Below, piece by piece: positions 1-9,802 of a DNA stretch of 64,000 nt. A program made the translations under genes and the position numbers. Each line of letters opens with the position of its first letter. Within the stretch, counting starts at the first letter, position 1. The notes under the pieces were generated by a model. It was given only the letters and a program-made list of their open reading frames with translations. It was not told the DNA's origin and did not search any database. Origin of the DNA: Polynucleobacter nymphae (GTDB lineage Bacteria; Pseudomonadota; Gammaproteobacteria; Burkholderiales; Burkholderiaceae); the NCBI RefSeq assembly GCF_018882155.1, contig NZ_JACVPA010000001.1:434001-498000 (forward strand), read 5' to 3'.

Positions 1-704
1 CTAAACACCAATGCAGTTACTGGTTTCGATTTCTTGGGGTCATCAGAATGAGGCTCTTCTGGCTCGCCAACCGCAATTTCAATTTGGGGCATACGATCCA
101 CAATCGATAAGCCCATTACCAATTTGCGCATCTCTGGTAGTAAATCAGAAACATGCTTTGGCAAAATCTCACAGGCAAGCATGTCGGCTACATAGCCGCT
201 CTTACCTTCATGAAAACCAATCAAGACTGTACCTTTCTTGATTGAGCGGTTCACTACACTTAAGCGTGCCCGTTGCCGATATTCCCAAACAGGACCACCC
301 ATCGGTCGCAAAATTTCTTCTGGTTTGACCTTAGCGATATGTCGCAGGTCATCTTCCAGAACTCGCTGTTTCATGGCAACCTGTGCCCGAATATCTAAGT
401 GCTGCATCGTGCACCCGCCACAGACGCCAAAGACTGCACACTTGGGCTCTGCTCTAAATACTGCTGGTTTTAGGATCTCGCGTAGCTTTGCTTTACTAAA
501 ACGGGCTTTTTCATTGGTGATGGTGTAAGTAACTAACTCAGTTGGTAATGCGCCCTTAATGAAAATCACTTTACCGCTTTGACCAAGCGCTTGCTCTTGC
601 TCATTAGGAGCTAAACGGGCAATCCCTTGTGCGTCTAAATCGAGTGCTTCAACTTTTACTGGCTCAGTCACTTCGATATTGACTGGCTTAGCACCTCTAC
701 GCAT
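1..704 (-). CDS. rlmD: 23S rRNA (uracil-5-)-methyltransferase RlmD, N-terminal part
   Basis: The reading frame is open from an ATG at 704 to the window edge, so only about 234 N-terminal residues are present. The translation shows a TRAM-like start followed by a cysteine cluster (CAVFGVCGGCTMQH, near residues 88-101) that binds the [4Fe-4S] cluster of RumA/RlmD enzymes, and then the RPMGGPVWEYRQRARL segment typical of this family. The enzyme methylates U1939 of 23S rRNA using SAM. The catalytic SAM domain lies outside the window. Its ATG overlaps the stop codon of the upstream exonuclease gene (ATGCGTAG), which suggests one transcript. Identification is from recognised motifs. Confidence 0.85.
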   Translation of the reverse strand, partial: MRRGAKPVNIEVTEPVKVEALDLDAQGIARLAPNEQEQALGQSGKVIFIKGALPTELVTYTITNEKARFSKAKLREILKPAVFRAEPKCAVFGVCGGCTMQHLDIRAQVAMKQRVLEDDLRHIAKVKPEEILRPMGGPVWEYRQRARLSVVNRSIKKGTVLIGFHEGKSGYVADMLACEILPKHVSDLLPEMRKLVMGLSIVDRMPQIEIAVGEPEEPHSDDPKKSKPVTALVF

Positions 705-1518
705 CCGGTGCGAAACCTTGCAGGTACTCTTGCCACTGAGCGCCATGAGGCTCTTTGGCTTCTTTTTCTAGATAGGCTTTTACAAACTCTATTTCTTCCT
801 GGTATTCGGCTAATGAGAATCCACCGCGAAGCAATTGAAAACGGCAATACATGAGATAAGTATTAACGACATCAGTTTCGCAATAGCGGCGAATGTCATC
901 GATCTTGCCGTCTTGGTACGCAGGCCATACTTGACTGCCATCCATACCCATCTTACCTGGAAAGCCGCAGAGTTTTGCTAAACCATCTAAGGGCGCATTC
1001 GCTCTGCCATTGAACTTTGCTAGAAGATCCATCATATCGAGATGACGCATGTGATAACGACTAATGTAGTTATTCCACTTAAAGTCGCGACTGTCAGCCT
1101 CTTGGCTCTCACCCATTTCCCAATAGCGTGGCGCCTGAATGTGATTAGCTAGTGCACGATAATGCAGCACTGGTAGATCAAAGCCGCTACCATTCCAGGA
1201 AACCAATTGTGGCGTGTACTTCTCAATCAAATCAAAGAAGGCTTGAATTAAAACTTTCTCATCATCTTGGGAAGTGCCCAGAGTTCCTACTTTAATTTGG
1301 GGAGCACCCTCTTTAGTGCTTCTGCGAATCACACAAGAAATGGCAACAATCTTTTGCAAGAAGAGTGGCAAAAACTCGCTACCTGTTTTGGCCGCTTTAT
1401 CAGCCATTGCTTTAGCCGCCACTTCAGCGTCGCTCATGGAGTCTGGATAGTCTTCTAGCCGACGTATGCCTGCTACATCTGGAATAGTTTCAATATCAAA
1501 GACTAGGACAGTAGCCAT
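697..1518 (-). CDS. 3'-5' exonuclease, PolB-exonuclease-like (DnaQ fold)
   Basis: This 273-residue protein starts MATVLVFDIETIPDVAG. The FDIET acidic pair is the Exo I motif, VSWNGSGFDLPVL is Exo II, and YCETDVVNTY near residue 215 is Exo III, so the catalytic acidic residues of a DEDD exonuclease are present. The family is the predicted 3'-5' exonuclease related to the PolB proofreading domain, a single-domain protein of unknown substrate. The frame is open upstream to 1659, but that would run into nlpD. The ATG at 1518 has an AAGAG ribosome site before it and begins at the conserved domain, so it is preferred. The stop overlaps the rlmD start. Confidence 0.8.
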   Translation of the reverse strand: MATVLVFDIETIPDVAGIRRLEDYPDSMSDAEVAAKAMADKAAKTGSEFLPLFLQKIVAISCVIRRSTKEGAPQIKVGTLGTSQDDEKVLIQAFFDLIEKYTPQLVSWNGSGFDLPVLHYRALANHIQAPRYWEMGESQEADSRDFKWNNYISRYHMRHLDMMDLLAKFNGRANAPLDGLAKLCGFPGKMGMDGSQVWPAYQDGKIDDIRRYCETDVVNTYLMYCRFQLLRGGFSLAEYQEEIEFVKAYLEKEAKEPHGAQWQEYLQGFAPDA

Positions 1519-1534
1519 ATACTCTTGCCGATCG

Positions 1535-2290
1535 TTACTGCAGATACGGTGTTGGATTGACCGGCTTACCGTTGACGCGTAATTCAAAATGGAGTCTTGC
1601 CGAAGTAGTATCCGTATCACCCATCTCAGCAATCTTCTGCCCTTTACGAACAGCATCACCCTCTTTCACAATGAGCTTACTGTTATGTGCATAAGCAGTG
1701 AGATAAGTATTGTCGTGCTTAACGATGACTAAGTTACCGTAACCACGCAAACTATTGCCGGCATAAACCACTTTGCCATCAGAGGCTGCTAATACAGGCT
1801 CGCCAACTTTACCGGCGATATCGATACCTTTAGTAGTTTCGCTAAATTCAGCAATTACCTTACCTTTAGCAGGCCAAGACAAACGAATGCCAGGCTCTGC
1901 AACGATTTCTGGCTTAGTAGGTTCTGGTGCGGGCTCATCCGCTTTAGCACTTGCAGGTTTTGTATCAACTGCTTTCGCAGGCTTTGGTCCTGCAGGGGCT
2001 TTAATCAATACCAGATCGCCAACCTCAATGATATTTGGATTAAAGCTTGGATTGGCGGCAGTATTCCACTGCGCTACATCACGTGGCGCTTGACCATGAT
2101 CTAAGGCAATGCGCGCTAAGGTGTCACCCTTTTTAACGCGATAGTAACCAGGAGGCGTTGGCTCGGGTAATGGGCTAACGCGATCAGTTACGGTGGCAGG
2201 CTTTGTGCGAGGGGTAGAGCAACCGACAGTCAGCATCAGGGTTGCGGACATGAAGGCAATCAGGAGGCTCTTAGATAAGCTATTAGGCAT
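1535..2290 (-). CDS. nlpD: NlpD-like lipoprotein (LysM plus degenerate M23 peptidase domain)
   Basis: The 251-residue protein has a lipoprotein signal with lipobox LTVGC, a LysM peptidoglycan-binding domain (YYRVKKGDTLARIALDHG, about residues 48-95), a Pro/Ala/Lys linker, and a C-terminal LytM/M23 domain. The zinc ligands of active M23 peptidases are not intact: the first motif reads TTKGIDIAG without its histidine, and the last reads SARLHFEL with Arg at the first His position. This is the pattern of NlpD/EnvC-type activators of cell-wall amidases rather than of enzymes. It follows surE and pcm, the classical surE-pcm-nlpD order. It is expected to sit in the outer membrane facing the periplasm. 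Confidence 0.88.
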   Translation of the reverse strand: MPNSLSKSLLIAFMSATLMLTVGCSTPRTKPATVTDRVSPLPEPTPPGYYRVKKGDTLARIALDHGQAPRDVAQWNTAANPSFNPNIIEVGDLVLIKAPAGPKPAKAVDTKPASAKADEPAPEPTKPEIVAEPGIRLSWPAKGKVIAEFSETTKGIDIAGKVGEPVLAASDGKVVYAGNSLRGYGNLVIVKHDNTYLTAYAHNSKLIVKEGDAVRKGQKIAEMGDTDTTSARLHFELRVNGKPVNPTPYLQ

Positions 2291-2316
2291 ATTGGATATT
2301 CAATTCTGATGAGATC

Positions 2317-2973
2317 TCATACTACCCCTGATTGTAAAGGGACAAAAAAGACCTCGTCCAGCACAGTTCTTTGATAGCGCTGAGAGCTCATCCTTTCAAC
2401 CATGATGAGTTGTTGCTCTTTTTCATTTTTAGCAACTGGGGCAACCAAACGCCCTCCAATAGCCAACTGATCTAACAAGGCATCGGGAATACCGAGGCCA
2501 GCTGCAGCCAGGATGATTCCATCAAAGGGGGCAGCCTGAGGCAAGCCTAAGATACCGTCACCATAAATCAAGCGCAGATTATTAATCCGAAATGGGCGTA
2601 GCTTGGCTCTAGCTAAGTCATGTAGCGACCGAATGCGCTCGATTGAATACACCTCATCGGCCAACAGGCTGAGTACTGCTGCTTGATAGCCACAACCAGT
2701 ACCAATTTCTAAAATCTTACCCAGCTTATGTCTGGGCTTATGCAAAAGCTCAATCATGTGAGCGACTACCGATGGCTTAGAAATTGTTTGTTCTTGTCCA
2801 ATCGGTAACGCTGTATCTTCGTAGGCTTGGGCATGGAGGCCGGCATCAATAAATGCATGGCGTGGCACAGTGGCGATTGCCTCCAGGGTCTTGCCGTGCT
2901 TCACACCACTAGCGTGCACCTTGGCTGCCAGTGCTTGACGATAAGCCGCGAATCTTTCGGTAGGAGCCTTCAA
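2317..2973 (-). CDS. pcm: Protein-L-isoaspartate O-methyltransferase
   Basis: The 218-residue protein contains the family start ([24 protein letters not shown]), the SAM-binding motif [17 protein letters not shown] and the GDGILG segment, all typical of PCMT. It methylates L-isoaspartyl residues in damaged proteins to start their repair, in the cytoplasm. The frame begins with TTG at 2973, which overlaps the surE stop as TTGA. No ATG lies upstream of the conserved domain, so a coupled TTG start is the best choice. The gene sits between surE and nlpD as in many proteobacteria. Confidence 0.9.
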   Translation of the reverse strand: MKAPTERFAAYRQALAAKVHASGVKHGKTLEAIATVPRHAFIDAGLHAQAYEDTALPIGQEQTISKPSVVAHMIELLHKPRHKLGKILEIGTGCGYQAAVLSLLADEVYSIERIRSLHDLARAKLRPFRINNLRLIYGDGILGLPQAAPFDGIILAAAGLGIPDALLDQLAIGGRLVAPVAKNEKEQQLIMVERMSSQRYQRTVLDEVFFVPLQSGVV

Positions 2974-3755
2974 CCGCGATCCCAGCCATTAGCGCGCATC
3001 GCCGCTAAGCGTGCATGATGACTTAAGTCTAATTGCATTGGGGTAATGGATATACAACCTTCATTAATTGCATGAAAGTCGGTACCCTCAGAGCCTTCTT
3101 TAACCTCTCCTGCAGCACCAATCCAATAGATCTTGTCACCCCGCGGGCTATCTTGAACAACTACCGGCTGCGAGTGATGGCGGTTACCTAAACGCGTGAC
3201 GCGCCAGCGATATAAGTCAGCATAGGGACGATTGGGAATATTCACGTTGAGCAATGTTGCTGTGCCTTCTGTTCGAGCAAGTGCTGAAACTAACATTTGT
3301 GCCACAACATCGTGAGCAGCCTTAGCAGCATCCTCAATCCGATTCCAGCCACGATCAATTTGTGAGAAGGCAATGCCCGGAACACCGAACATCACCCCTT
3401 CTACCGCCGCAGCAACCGTACCGGAGTACAGCACATCTTCACCCATGTTCTCGCCCTGATTAATGCCCGAGATCACAAGGTCCGGCTTTTCATCTAAGAA
3501 GCCTGTCATTGCTACGTGCACACAATCGGTTGGCGTACCGTTGATAAAGAAGAATCCGTCACGCTCACCACCTGCAACGCGATGGATTGAAAGCGGTCTA
3601 GATAGGGTTAAGGAGTTTGATGCCCCACTATGATTCTGCTCCGGAGAAATCACAGTAATACGCCCTAATGGACGTACCGCATTAACCAAGGCCAATAAAC
3701 CAGGAGCAAGGTAACCATCGTCATTCGAGACCAAGATGTGGGGTTGCTTTGACAT
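2970..3755 (-). CDS. surE: 5'/3'-nucleotidase SurE
   Basis: The 261-residue protein starts [20 protein letters not shown]; the NDDG metal-binding motif is the family signature. [14 protein letters not shown] and the [12 protein letters not shown] segment also match SurE. It dephosphorylates nucleoside monophosphates and short polyphosphates and is linked to stationary-phase survival. The ATG at 3755 is chosen over an in-frame TTG one codon upstream. It overlaps the TGA of the RND pump gene by one base (TGATG), so translation may be coupled to the efflux operon. Downstream it overlaps pcm. Confidence 0.92.
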   Translation of the reverse strand: MSKQPHILVSNDDGYLAPGLLALVNAVRPLGRITVISPEQNHSGASNSLTLSRPLSIHRVAGGERDGFFFINGTPTDCVHVAMTGFLDEKPDLVISGINQGENMGEDVLYSGTVAAAVEGVMFGVPGIAFSQIDRGWNRIEDAAKAAHDVVAQMLVSALARTEGTATLLNVNIPNRPYADLYRWRVTRLGNRHHSQPVVVQDSPRGDKIYWIGAAGEVKEGSEGTDFHAINEGCISITPMQLDLSHHARLAAMRANGWDRG

Positions 3756-6700
3756 CAAACTAAACCAGGAGAATGCTTACCAGGCGCTCTCATCGCAGCA
3801 TAAATTACTGGTAATACTAAGAGAGTCAGGATTGTGGTTGTTACCATACCGCCAACAATCACAAGAGCTAAGGGGCGCTGCGCTTCAGATCCAATCGCAT
3901 GAGAGAGCGCTGCCGGCAGAAGACCTAATCCAGCTAACATTGCAGTCATCATGACAGGACGAACGCGTAAGGCAGCCCCATCAACCATGGCATCTTTCAT
4001 GGCGCCATGCTCCTCCGCTACTGTCTTATTAATATAGGAAATCAAAATGACGCCGTCCTGAATGGCAATACCGAATAAGGATAGGAAGCCAAATAAGGCA
4101 GAGATACTGAGAGTCTCTCCACCCAAGTGAAGCGCAATGATTCCGCCGATGGCAGCAAAAGGAACGTTAATCAAAACAATCACAGCATCTCGGAGATTAC
4201 CCAGGGCAGTAATGAGCAATAGGAAAATTGCTAGCAAGGTTAGTGGAATAATGACCATCAACTTTTGCTGGGCTGCTTTCATTTGATTAAACTGCCCATC
4301 CCAACTAATCATGTAGTTAGTCGGTAAGGTCACATTCTTTTCGACGAGATATTTGGCATCCTCAACCGCACCACCCAAATCTCGGTTACGGACACTAAAA
4401 ATAACTGCTATGTACCGTTTACCAGATTCACGGTAGATAAAGAAAGGTCCATCTGTTAGCTGTACCTTAGCAACCATTGATAAAGGCACTTTTTGGCCAT
4501 TAGGTGTATCAACCAGCAAACTGCTGACATCAGGAATATCGTTACGGCTAGCCTCGTTTAGGCGCACTACAATCCCGAAGGTTTTTTCATCTTCCAGAAA
4601 GTTAGTTACTGGTGCGCCACCAATCGCATTAGCCACAACAGTTTGAATATCAGCAACATTGACCCCATAGCGCGCAGATTTCTCGCGATCAATTTGGATG
4701 TTCAGAGTCGGCTGACCAAGTTCTTTAAGAATATTCTCATCCTCGATGCCGCGAACTTTTCTCAATTGCGCCACTACTTCATGGGCTTTTTCTGCCAGGA
4801 CTTCTAAATCCGAGCCAAAGATCTTGACTGAGTTTTCTCCTTTAACGCCAGAGAGGGCCTCATTGACATTATCTTGAATATATTGCGAGAAGCTAAAGTT
4901 AATTCCAGGAATCTTACTGAGCTCAGCCTGCAAATGCATTAGAAGTTGATGCTTGCTTGTACCTTTTGGCATTGCGTCTGGGGCTTTTAAATACAGGCCA
5001 TACTCCTGATTAAATACACCAGTAGAGTCAGTACCATCATCAGGACGACCAATCTGGACCGCCACTTTCTCTAACTCAGGTTGCTTTAAAAAGATTTCGC
5101 GCAGCTGGTTAGCTACCTTGGTAGAGTATTCGAGATCTACTGTATTAGGAAGAGTAACACGTAACCAAATATTATTTTCTTCCAGAGTCGGCAAGAACGC
5201 TGTACCCAATCTGGTAGCACTAAATAATGTCACACCTAAAATAAAAATAGCCACAGTAATCACATGGCGTGGATGATCCATCCACCTTCTCAACAAGGGG
5301 CGATAGTGATCTAACATCCAAGCAATAAATTTTGGCGGCTTATGGCTAAAGTTATTACCAAAGACGTATGACATGGAGGCCGGCAAGAATGTCAGACTCA
5401 GAACGATAGAGGCAACCAAAGCAAAGCCCATGGTAAATGCCATTGGCTTAAAAATGATGCCTTCAACACCACCCATTAAGAACAATGGAGAATAGGCAAC
5501 GATGATGATGCTGGTGGAATAAATCATGGCGCGTTGCACTTCGCTAGTAGCCAGAATAATGCTTTGATTGACGCGCTTACCACCCTCTTCCAGATGACGC
5601 ATGACGTTTTCTGTAATGATCACAGCTGCATCTACGATCACGCCAAAGTCAATGGCACCTAGTGAAATCAGATTAGCTGGCACATTAAAGACATACATCA
5701 TGATGAAAGAAAAACCAAGAGCAAGTGGAATGACAGCGGCAACCACTGCAGCAGCCCGCAGATTTCCTAAGAAAACATAAAGTAAGGCCAGCACCATAGT
5801 CATACCAAAAAACATCGTGTGCTTCACAGTGCCTACCGTGATATCCAAAAGCACTTGGCGGTCATAGAAGGGCTTAACCTGAATACCGGGAGGCAATATA
5901 TGGTTATTGATATTCGTAATCTTTTCTCGTACGCGAGCCAATACTTCAGATGCATTCTCTCCGCGACGTAGGTACACAATACCTTCAACAGAGTCAGGAT
6001 TTTCGTCAAACTGGAAAAGACCTAAACGGGGTGCATTGCCAATTTGAACGTTAGCTACGTCACCAATACGAACTGCTACTCCCTTATTCACTGCAATTAC
6101 AACCTGCTTGATATCCTCAATATTGCGCAACAAGCCGACGCCACGCACAACAAATTGCTGTTCACCGCTTGGCAGTACGCCGCCACCAGTATTGTCATTG
6201 GCTTTAGATAAGGCATCAATTAATTGTGAAACTGTAACGCCCTTAGATTGCAAACTCTCTGGGCTCACAATCACCTGATATTGCCGAACCTTACCCCCAA
6301 ATGAGGAAACGTCAGCAATCCCCGGAGTTTGCTTGAGCTCTTTATAAATCTCGTAATTTTGTAACGTCTTTAAGCGCGTGGGCGATGCATAGTCAGAGGT
6401 CACCTGGTAGCGCAAAATTTCACCAGTAGCGTCTGAATCTGGACTAACGCTTGAGTTCACACCGGCAGGAAAAGTTACATTGCCTAAATTAGCAATGAAT
6501 ATCTGGCGAACTTTAAAAGGATCTACATTGTCGTTAAATTTCAGCGTAACAACGGAAAGACCGAATAAGGAAACCGAGCGAAACGCCTTTACACCAGGAA
6601 TTCCAGCTAAGGCATTCTCTACCGGAATGGTGACTTGCTGTTCTACTTCAGTCGTACTTCTGCCAGGCCACTGAGAGATCGCCTGAATCGTAAGTGGCGC

Positions 6701-6832
6701 AACACCTGGATAAGGCTGAATTGGTAACTGCTTTAAGCTAAAGGCGCCAAACACCAATAGTATCAACGCACCAGCAAGAATAATGATGCGCTTTTCTATA
6801 ACTCCCCGAATGAAGGAGGTAGCAAAACTCAA
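3755..6832 (-). CDS. Efflux RND permease, CusA/CzcA heavy-metal type
   Basis: The 1025-residue inner-membrane protein has the N-terminal helix, two large periplasmic loops and twelve-helix plan of RND transporters. TM4 carries [18 protein letters not shown], close to the DFGxxVDGxxxxxEN proton-relay signature of the heavy-metal (HME) group. It should pump a metal cation or related substrate through the adaptor and outer-membrane channel encoded just upstream. The start is TTG at 6832 with a GGAGG site five bases upstream inside the adaptor gene. The metal specificity cannot be read from sequence alone, so no gene symbol is given. Confidence 0.85.
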   Translation of the reverse strand: MSFATSFIRGVIEKRIIILAGALILLVFGAFSLKQLPIQPYPGVAPLTIQAISQWPGRSTTEVEQQVTIPVENALAGIPGVKAFRSVSLFGLSVVTLKFNDNVDPFKVRQIFIANLGNVTFPAGVNSSVSPDSDATGEILRYQVTSDYASPTRLKTLQNYEIYKELKQTPGIADVSSFGGKVRQYQVIVSPESLQSKGVTVSQLIDALSKANDNTGGGVLPSGEQQFVVRGVGLLRNIEDIKQVVIAVNKGVAVRIGDVANVQIGNAPRLGLFQFDENPDSVEGIVYLRRGENASEVLARVREKITNINNHILPPGIQVKPFYDRQVLLDITVGTVKHTMFFGMTMVLALLYVFLGNLRAAAVVAAVIPLALGFSFIMMYVFNVPANLISLGAIDFGVIVDAAVIITENVMRHLEEGGKRVNQSIILATSEVQRAMIYSTSIIIVAYSPLFLMGGVEGIIFKPMAFTMGFALVASIVLSLTFLPASMSYVFGNNFSHKPPKFIAWMLDHYRPLLRRWMDHPRHVITVAIFILGVTLFSATRLGTAFLPTLEENNIWLRVTLPNTVDLEYSTKVANQLREIFLKQPELEKVAVQIGRPDDGTDSTGVFNQEYGLYLKAPDAMPKGTSKHQLLMHLQAELSKIPGINFSFSQYIQDNVNEALSGVKGENSVKIFGSDLEVLAEKAHEVVAQLRKVRGIEDENILKELGQPTLNIQIDREKSARYGVNVADIQTVVANAIGGAPVTNFLEDEKTFGIVVRLNEASRNDIPDVSSLLVDTPNGQKVPLSMVAKVQLTDGPFFIYRESGKRYIAVIFSVRNRDLGGAVEDAKYLVEKNVTLPTNYMISWDGQFNQMKAAQQKLMVIIPLTLLAIFLLLITALGNLRDAVIVLINVPFAAIGGIIALHLGGETLSISALFGFLSLFGIAIQDGVILISYINKTVAEEHGAMKDAMVDGAALRVRPVMMTAMLAGLGLLPAALSHAIGSEAQRPLALVIVGGMVTTTILTLLVLPVIYAAMRAPGKHSPGLV

Positions 6833-8092
6833 TTATTCCTCCTGTTTGGCAAAACGGTCATTCAATAAGACCGCGCCATCCGTTAATACCTTCATGCCAG
6901 GCTCTAAACCTTCAGTTACAGCAAACTTCTTGCCATCGAGGTCATAACCCTTCACAGAAAATCTACGGAAACTATCAGGACCCGTTTTAATGATGGCATA
7001 ACGCATCTCACGAACGCGGATGATGGCCGACTGTGGCACTACTACCGCCTCGGTTTCTGCTGTTTTCAAACGCGCACTAACATACATATCAGGACGTAGG
7101 AGTCCATCAGGATTTTCAACATCACAACGAATCAGCAAGGCATGTGTCTCAGGATCGATCGCAGGCGCAATATAGTTAGCCGTAGCAATAAATTCTTTAT
7201 CAGGATAAGACTCTGATCGCAGAATCATGGTCTGTCCTTTTTGAATCTTACGAATATCTTGTTCATATACATTACCCAAGAACCAAAGCTCTTTTGGATT
7301 AGCGAGGGAAACCAATACATCACCAGCATTCACGATGGAACCTGGCTCTACAGCACGTTTTACGACAACCCCTTGGAGCGGAGAACGCATAATCAAGTTG
7401 GACTGAGTCTTACCAGTTTTTTCAAGCGATTTAATATCGCCATCACTAGCGCCCAAATTCCGCATGCGGTTACCAGCAGCTTGTTGGGTAATTTGTGCAT
7501 CACCTAGCAAATCGCTCATTGTCTTATTGGTCTCTAAGACCTTTGCAGTTTTAGATGACAACAGATACTCCTGCTGGGCAGATAAAAATTCTGGGCTATA
7601 GAGCTCTATTACTGGTGAGCCAACCTCTACTGGAGCACCATCAAATGCATAGATTCGCTCAACCCTACCTGGCGCCCTTGCAGAAAGTACCTTTGCTTTC
7701 TCGGCATTAAATGCCAAGCGACCAGGAACCTTCAGTTCAACTGGAACTTTAACCAAAGTGGCATCTTGGAAAATATAAATACTCGGATTAAGCTCAATAC
7801 CCGGAAGCTTTAACTCCATCGTACCTGTGCCCTCAACACTCAGTGCCTTTGCTGTTTTTTCTATCTTGACCGGACGATTTACATTGACAAGAAGGCCAAT
7901 AACAAAACCTAGTATCAAAATAGAAACACAAATCATCGCTAAGCGAAGTCGAGCGCGCGTCTCTGGTAAGAGCGCCCAATAGGAGCGGTGGATTTCATTC
8001 GCGCTAGCTTCAACGCGAGCAAGAAATCGATCTTTTAACTTCTTAAACTCTTCAAAAGCGAGCTTCAGGATTTTAATTAGCTTGTCCTTCAA
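6833..8092 (-). CDS. Efflux RND periplasmic adaptor subunit
   Basis: The 419-residue protein has one N-terminal membrane helix (about residues 50-70), then lipoyl/barrel-sandwich halves (FNAEKAKVLSARAPGRVERI and VVVKRAVEPGSIVNAGDVLV) around a coiled-coil hairpin, then a beta-barrel region ending in a membrane-proximal domain. This is the CusB/CzcB-type membrane fusion protein that links the RND pump to the outer-membrane channel. The start is TTG at 8092, with AAGGAG five bases upstream. It lies ten bases after the channel gene and abuts the pump gene, so the three form an operon. No histidine-rich metal-binding N-terminus is visible. Confidence 0.85.
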   Translation of the reverse strand: MKDKLIKILKLAFEEFKKLKDRFLARVEASANEIHRSYWALLPETRARLRLAMICVSILILGFVIGLLVNVNRPVKIEKTAKALSVEGTGTMELKLPGIELNPSIYIFQDATLVKVPVELKVPGRLAFNAEKAKVLSARAPGRVERIYAFDGAPVEVGSPVIELYSPEFLSAQQEYLLSSKTAKVLETNKTMSDLLGDAQITQQAAGNRMRNLGASDGDIKSLEKTGKTQSNLIMRSPLQGVVVKRAVEPGSIVNAGDVLVSLANPKELWFLGNVYEQDIRKIQKGQTMILRSESYPDKEFIATANYIAPAIDPETHALLIRCDVENPDGLLRPDMYVSARLKTAETEAVVVPQSAIIRVREMRYAIIKTGPDSFRRFSVKGYDLDGKKFAVTEGLEPGMKVLTDGAVLLNDRFAKQEE

Positions 8093-8101
8093 AACAACTC
8101 C

Positions 8102-9619
8102 TTAGAAAGGTTCTTTACCAGCGGAGACGAACAATACTGCCTGAGCCTGCAATAAGTTAGCTTCTGCAAAAGCCAATTGAACTTCCAAATTACGCAACTG
8201 GGTTTGTGCTGTCAATAAATCATTAAAACCTTGACCGCTATTAGAATACTGTATCAATCCTACTTTATATGCAGCATCTGCCTGAGGAACCTGACTTCCC
8301 CTTAAAAACTGGGCTTGGTTCTTGGCCTGCTCATAGGCAGCATATGCAGAATTAACGGCAAGCACAATCTGCTGGCGATTAGAGATATTGCCTGCTTCAG
8401 CAGCTGCTTGATTACGCTGTGCCTGCTCTACCCCATACTTTTCTTTGGTAAAGAAATAAAGAGGAATGATGAGATCTAACTCCAACTGATAAAACAAGGC
8501 TCCATTATTTGAGGCAAATGGTCCGCGCGGTGTGAACGAAGAACCAATGACCTGAAAGTCTGGCAGGTATGCTTTCTTGGCAAGAGTGACACCCTTGCGT
8601 GCAGCATCTAGTTGTAGAGCTGAACTTTTTAATGCAGGATGACTCGATTCTGCATAGTCTTCTAATTCGACTAAAGTTGGTACAGCACTAATGGCACGGC
8701 GCACATCTCCACGTAATACTAATTTTTCGCGGGAGTGACGGCCCACCAAAGTATTGATATTGTTGATCCCCACTTGCAGCTGACGCTCAACATTGAACTG
8801 ATCTGCTTGTGCTGAACTTTGTGCAACTTGAGCATTGAGGTATTCCACATAGGCTGCAGCATTATTAGAGTAACGCGCTTTAGCAACGTTCTTGATCATC
8901 TCTAGGCGAATGACTGATTCCTTAAGCACTTGCAATTGCTTCTGCGCAGACAGCGTGTTGTAGTAAAGAGTTGAGAGCTGCGCACCCAATTGCAAATAGG
9001 TAGATTCAGAACTGGCTAAGAGCGCTTCTGCATTAGTATCAGCAATTTCTGCTGCCAAGCTTTTCTTGCCAGGGAACTGAAAGGGTTGCGCTACAGAAAT
9101 CGAGTTATTGTTGCTGATCCCATTAGGGTAAGCTGTAGATGGCACATTCGCTCCACCCAATGCAAATGGTGAATTGGCTGGCATACCAGACCAGACCAGA
9201 CCTACTTGAGGATTTGCTGGTGCTGCAATTTGAGGAACAGTTGCCTTGGCAGATAGATAGGACTCGCGCAATGAAGATAGTTGCGGATTATTCATCTTGA
9301 GTTCATTCCACAACTGACGCAAGTCCATCTCCGTTGGGCCTGATGGCACACTCTTGACATAAATTTTGGGAGTGTTTTCCTTAGCAACTGGAGTAAATAA
9401 TTCAGCCGCTTTAGTACCTTGGTCTTGAGTACTTAGTTGCGAACCAATAGATGGTGGCGCCGCTAAAGAAGAGTCACCCGATTGAACGGTGACATTCGCA
9501 GGAGTTCTATCACCAGATATTTGTGCAAACGCAGAAATAGCAAAAGTAGCCATTGCATATGGTGCAATGTATTTAAGTAGATTGACTACCCTCGTTTTAC
9601 GTTTGCCGTTAATCAACAA
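8102..9619 (-). CDS. TolC/CzcC-type outer-membrane efflux protein
   Basis: The 505-residue protein begins with a signal peptide (MATFAISAFAQ region) and has two repeats of the outer-membrane efflux protein domain, each rich in Ala/Gln heptads forming the periplasmic alpha-barrel (for example the segments around residues 215-300 and 400-500). It is the exit duct for the RND system encoded immediately downstream. It is the first gene of the operon. No ATG is available at a sensible place; TTG at 9619 preceded by GAGGCGG is the likely start, making all three genes of the operon TTG-started. Confidence 0.82.
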   Translation of the reverse strand: MLINGKRKTRVVNLLKYIAPYAMATFAISAFAQISGDRTPANVTVQSGDSSLAAPPSIGSQLSTQDQGTKAAELFTPVAKENTPKIYVKSVPSGPTEMDLRQLWNELKMNNPQLSSLRESYLSAKATVPQIAAPANPQVGLVWSGMPANSPFALGGANVPSTAYPNGISNNNSISVAQPFQFPGKKSLAAEIADTNAEALLASSESTYLQLGAQLSTLYYNTLSAQKQLQVLKESVIRLEMIKNVAKARYSNNAAAYVEYLNAQVAQSSAQADQFNVERQLQVGINNINTLVGRHSREKLVLRGDVRRAISAVPTLVELEDYAESSHPALKSSALQLDAARKGVTLAKKAYLPDFQVIGSSFTPRGPFASNNGALFYQLELDLIIPLYFFTKEKYGVEQAQRNQAAAEAGNISNRQQIVLAVNSAYAAYEQAKNQAQFLRGSQVPQADAAYKVGLIQYSNSGQGFNDLLTAQTQLRNLEVQLAFAEANLLQAQAVLFVSAGKEPF

Positions 9620-9802
9620 ATGCGGCCGCCTCTAAATCAATCAATGCTATTTTTTAGCCCCTGATGCAGGTTTAGAACTTGCAAATGCCCGTTTCAGGGG
9701 GTTTTGTAGATTATAGGTGACAAAAGCCAAAAGTCTAATAATTGGAAATACCTATCTTATTGATTCTAAAGATAATAATGAATAGCTTAGCCCTTTAAGT
9801 CC

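Noticed and set aside
9658-9700. CCCCTGA/TCAGGGG inverted repeat upstream of the efflux operon
   Set aside because: The 29-base spacer and lack of a T run after it on the minus strand make a terminator unlikely; no matching operator family was recognised.
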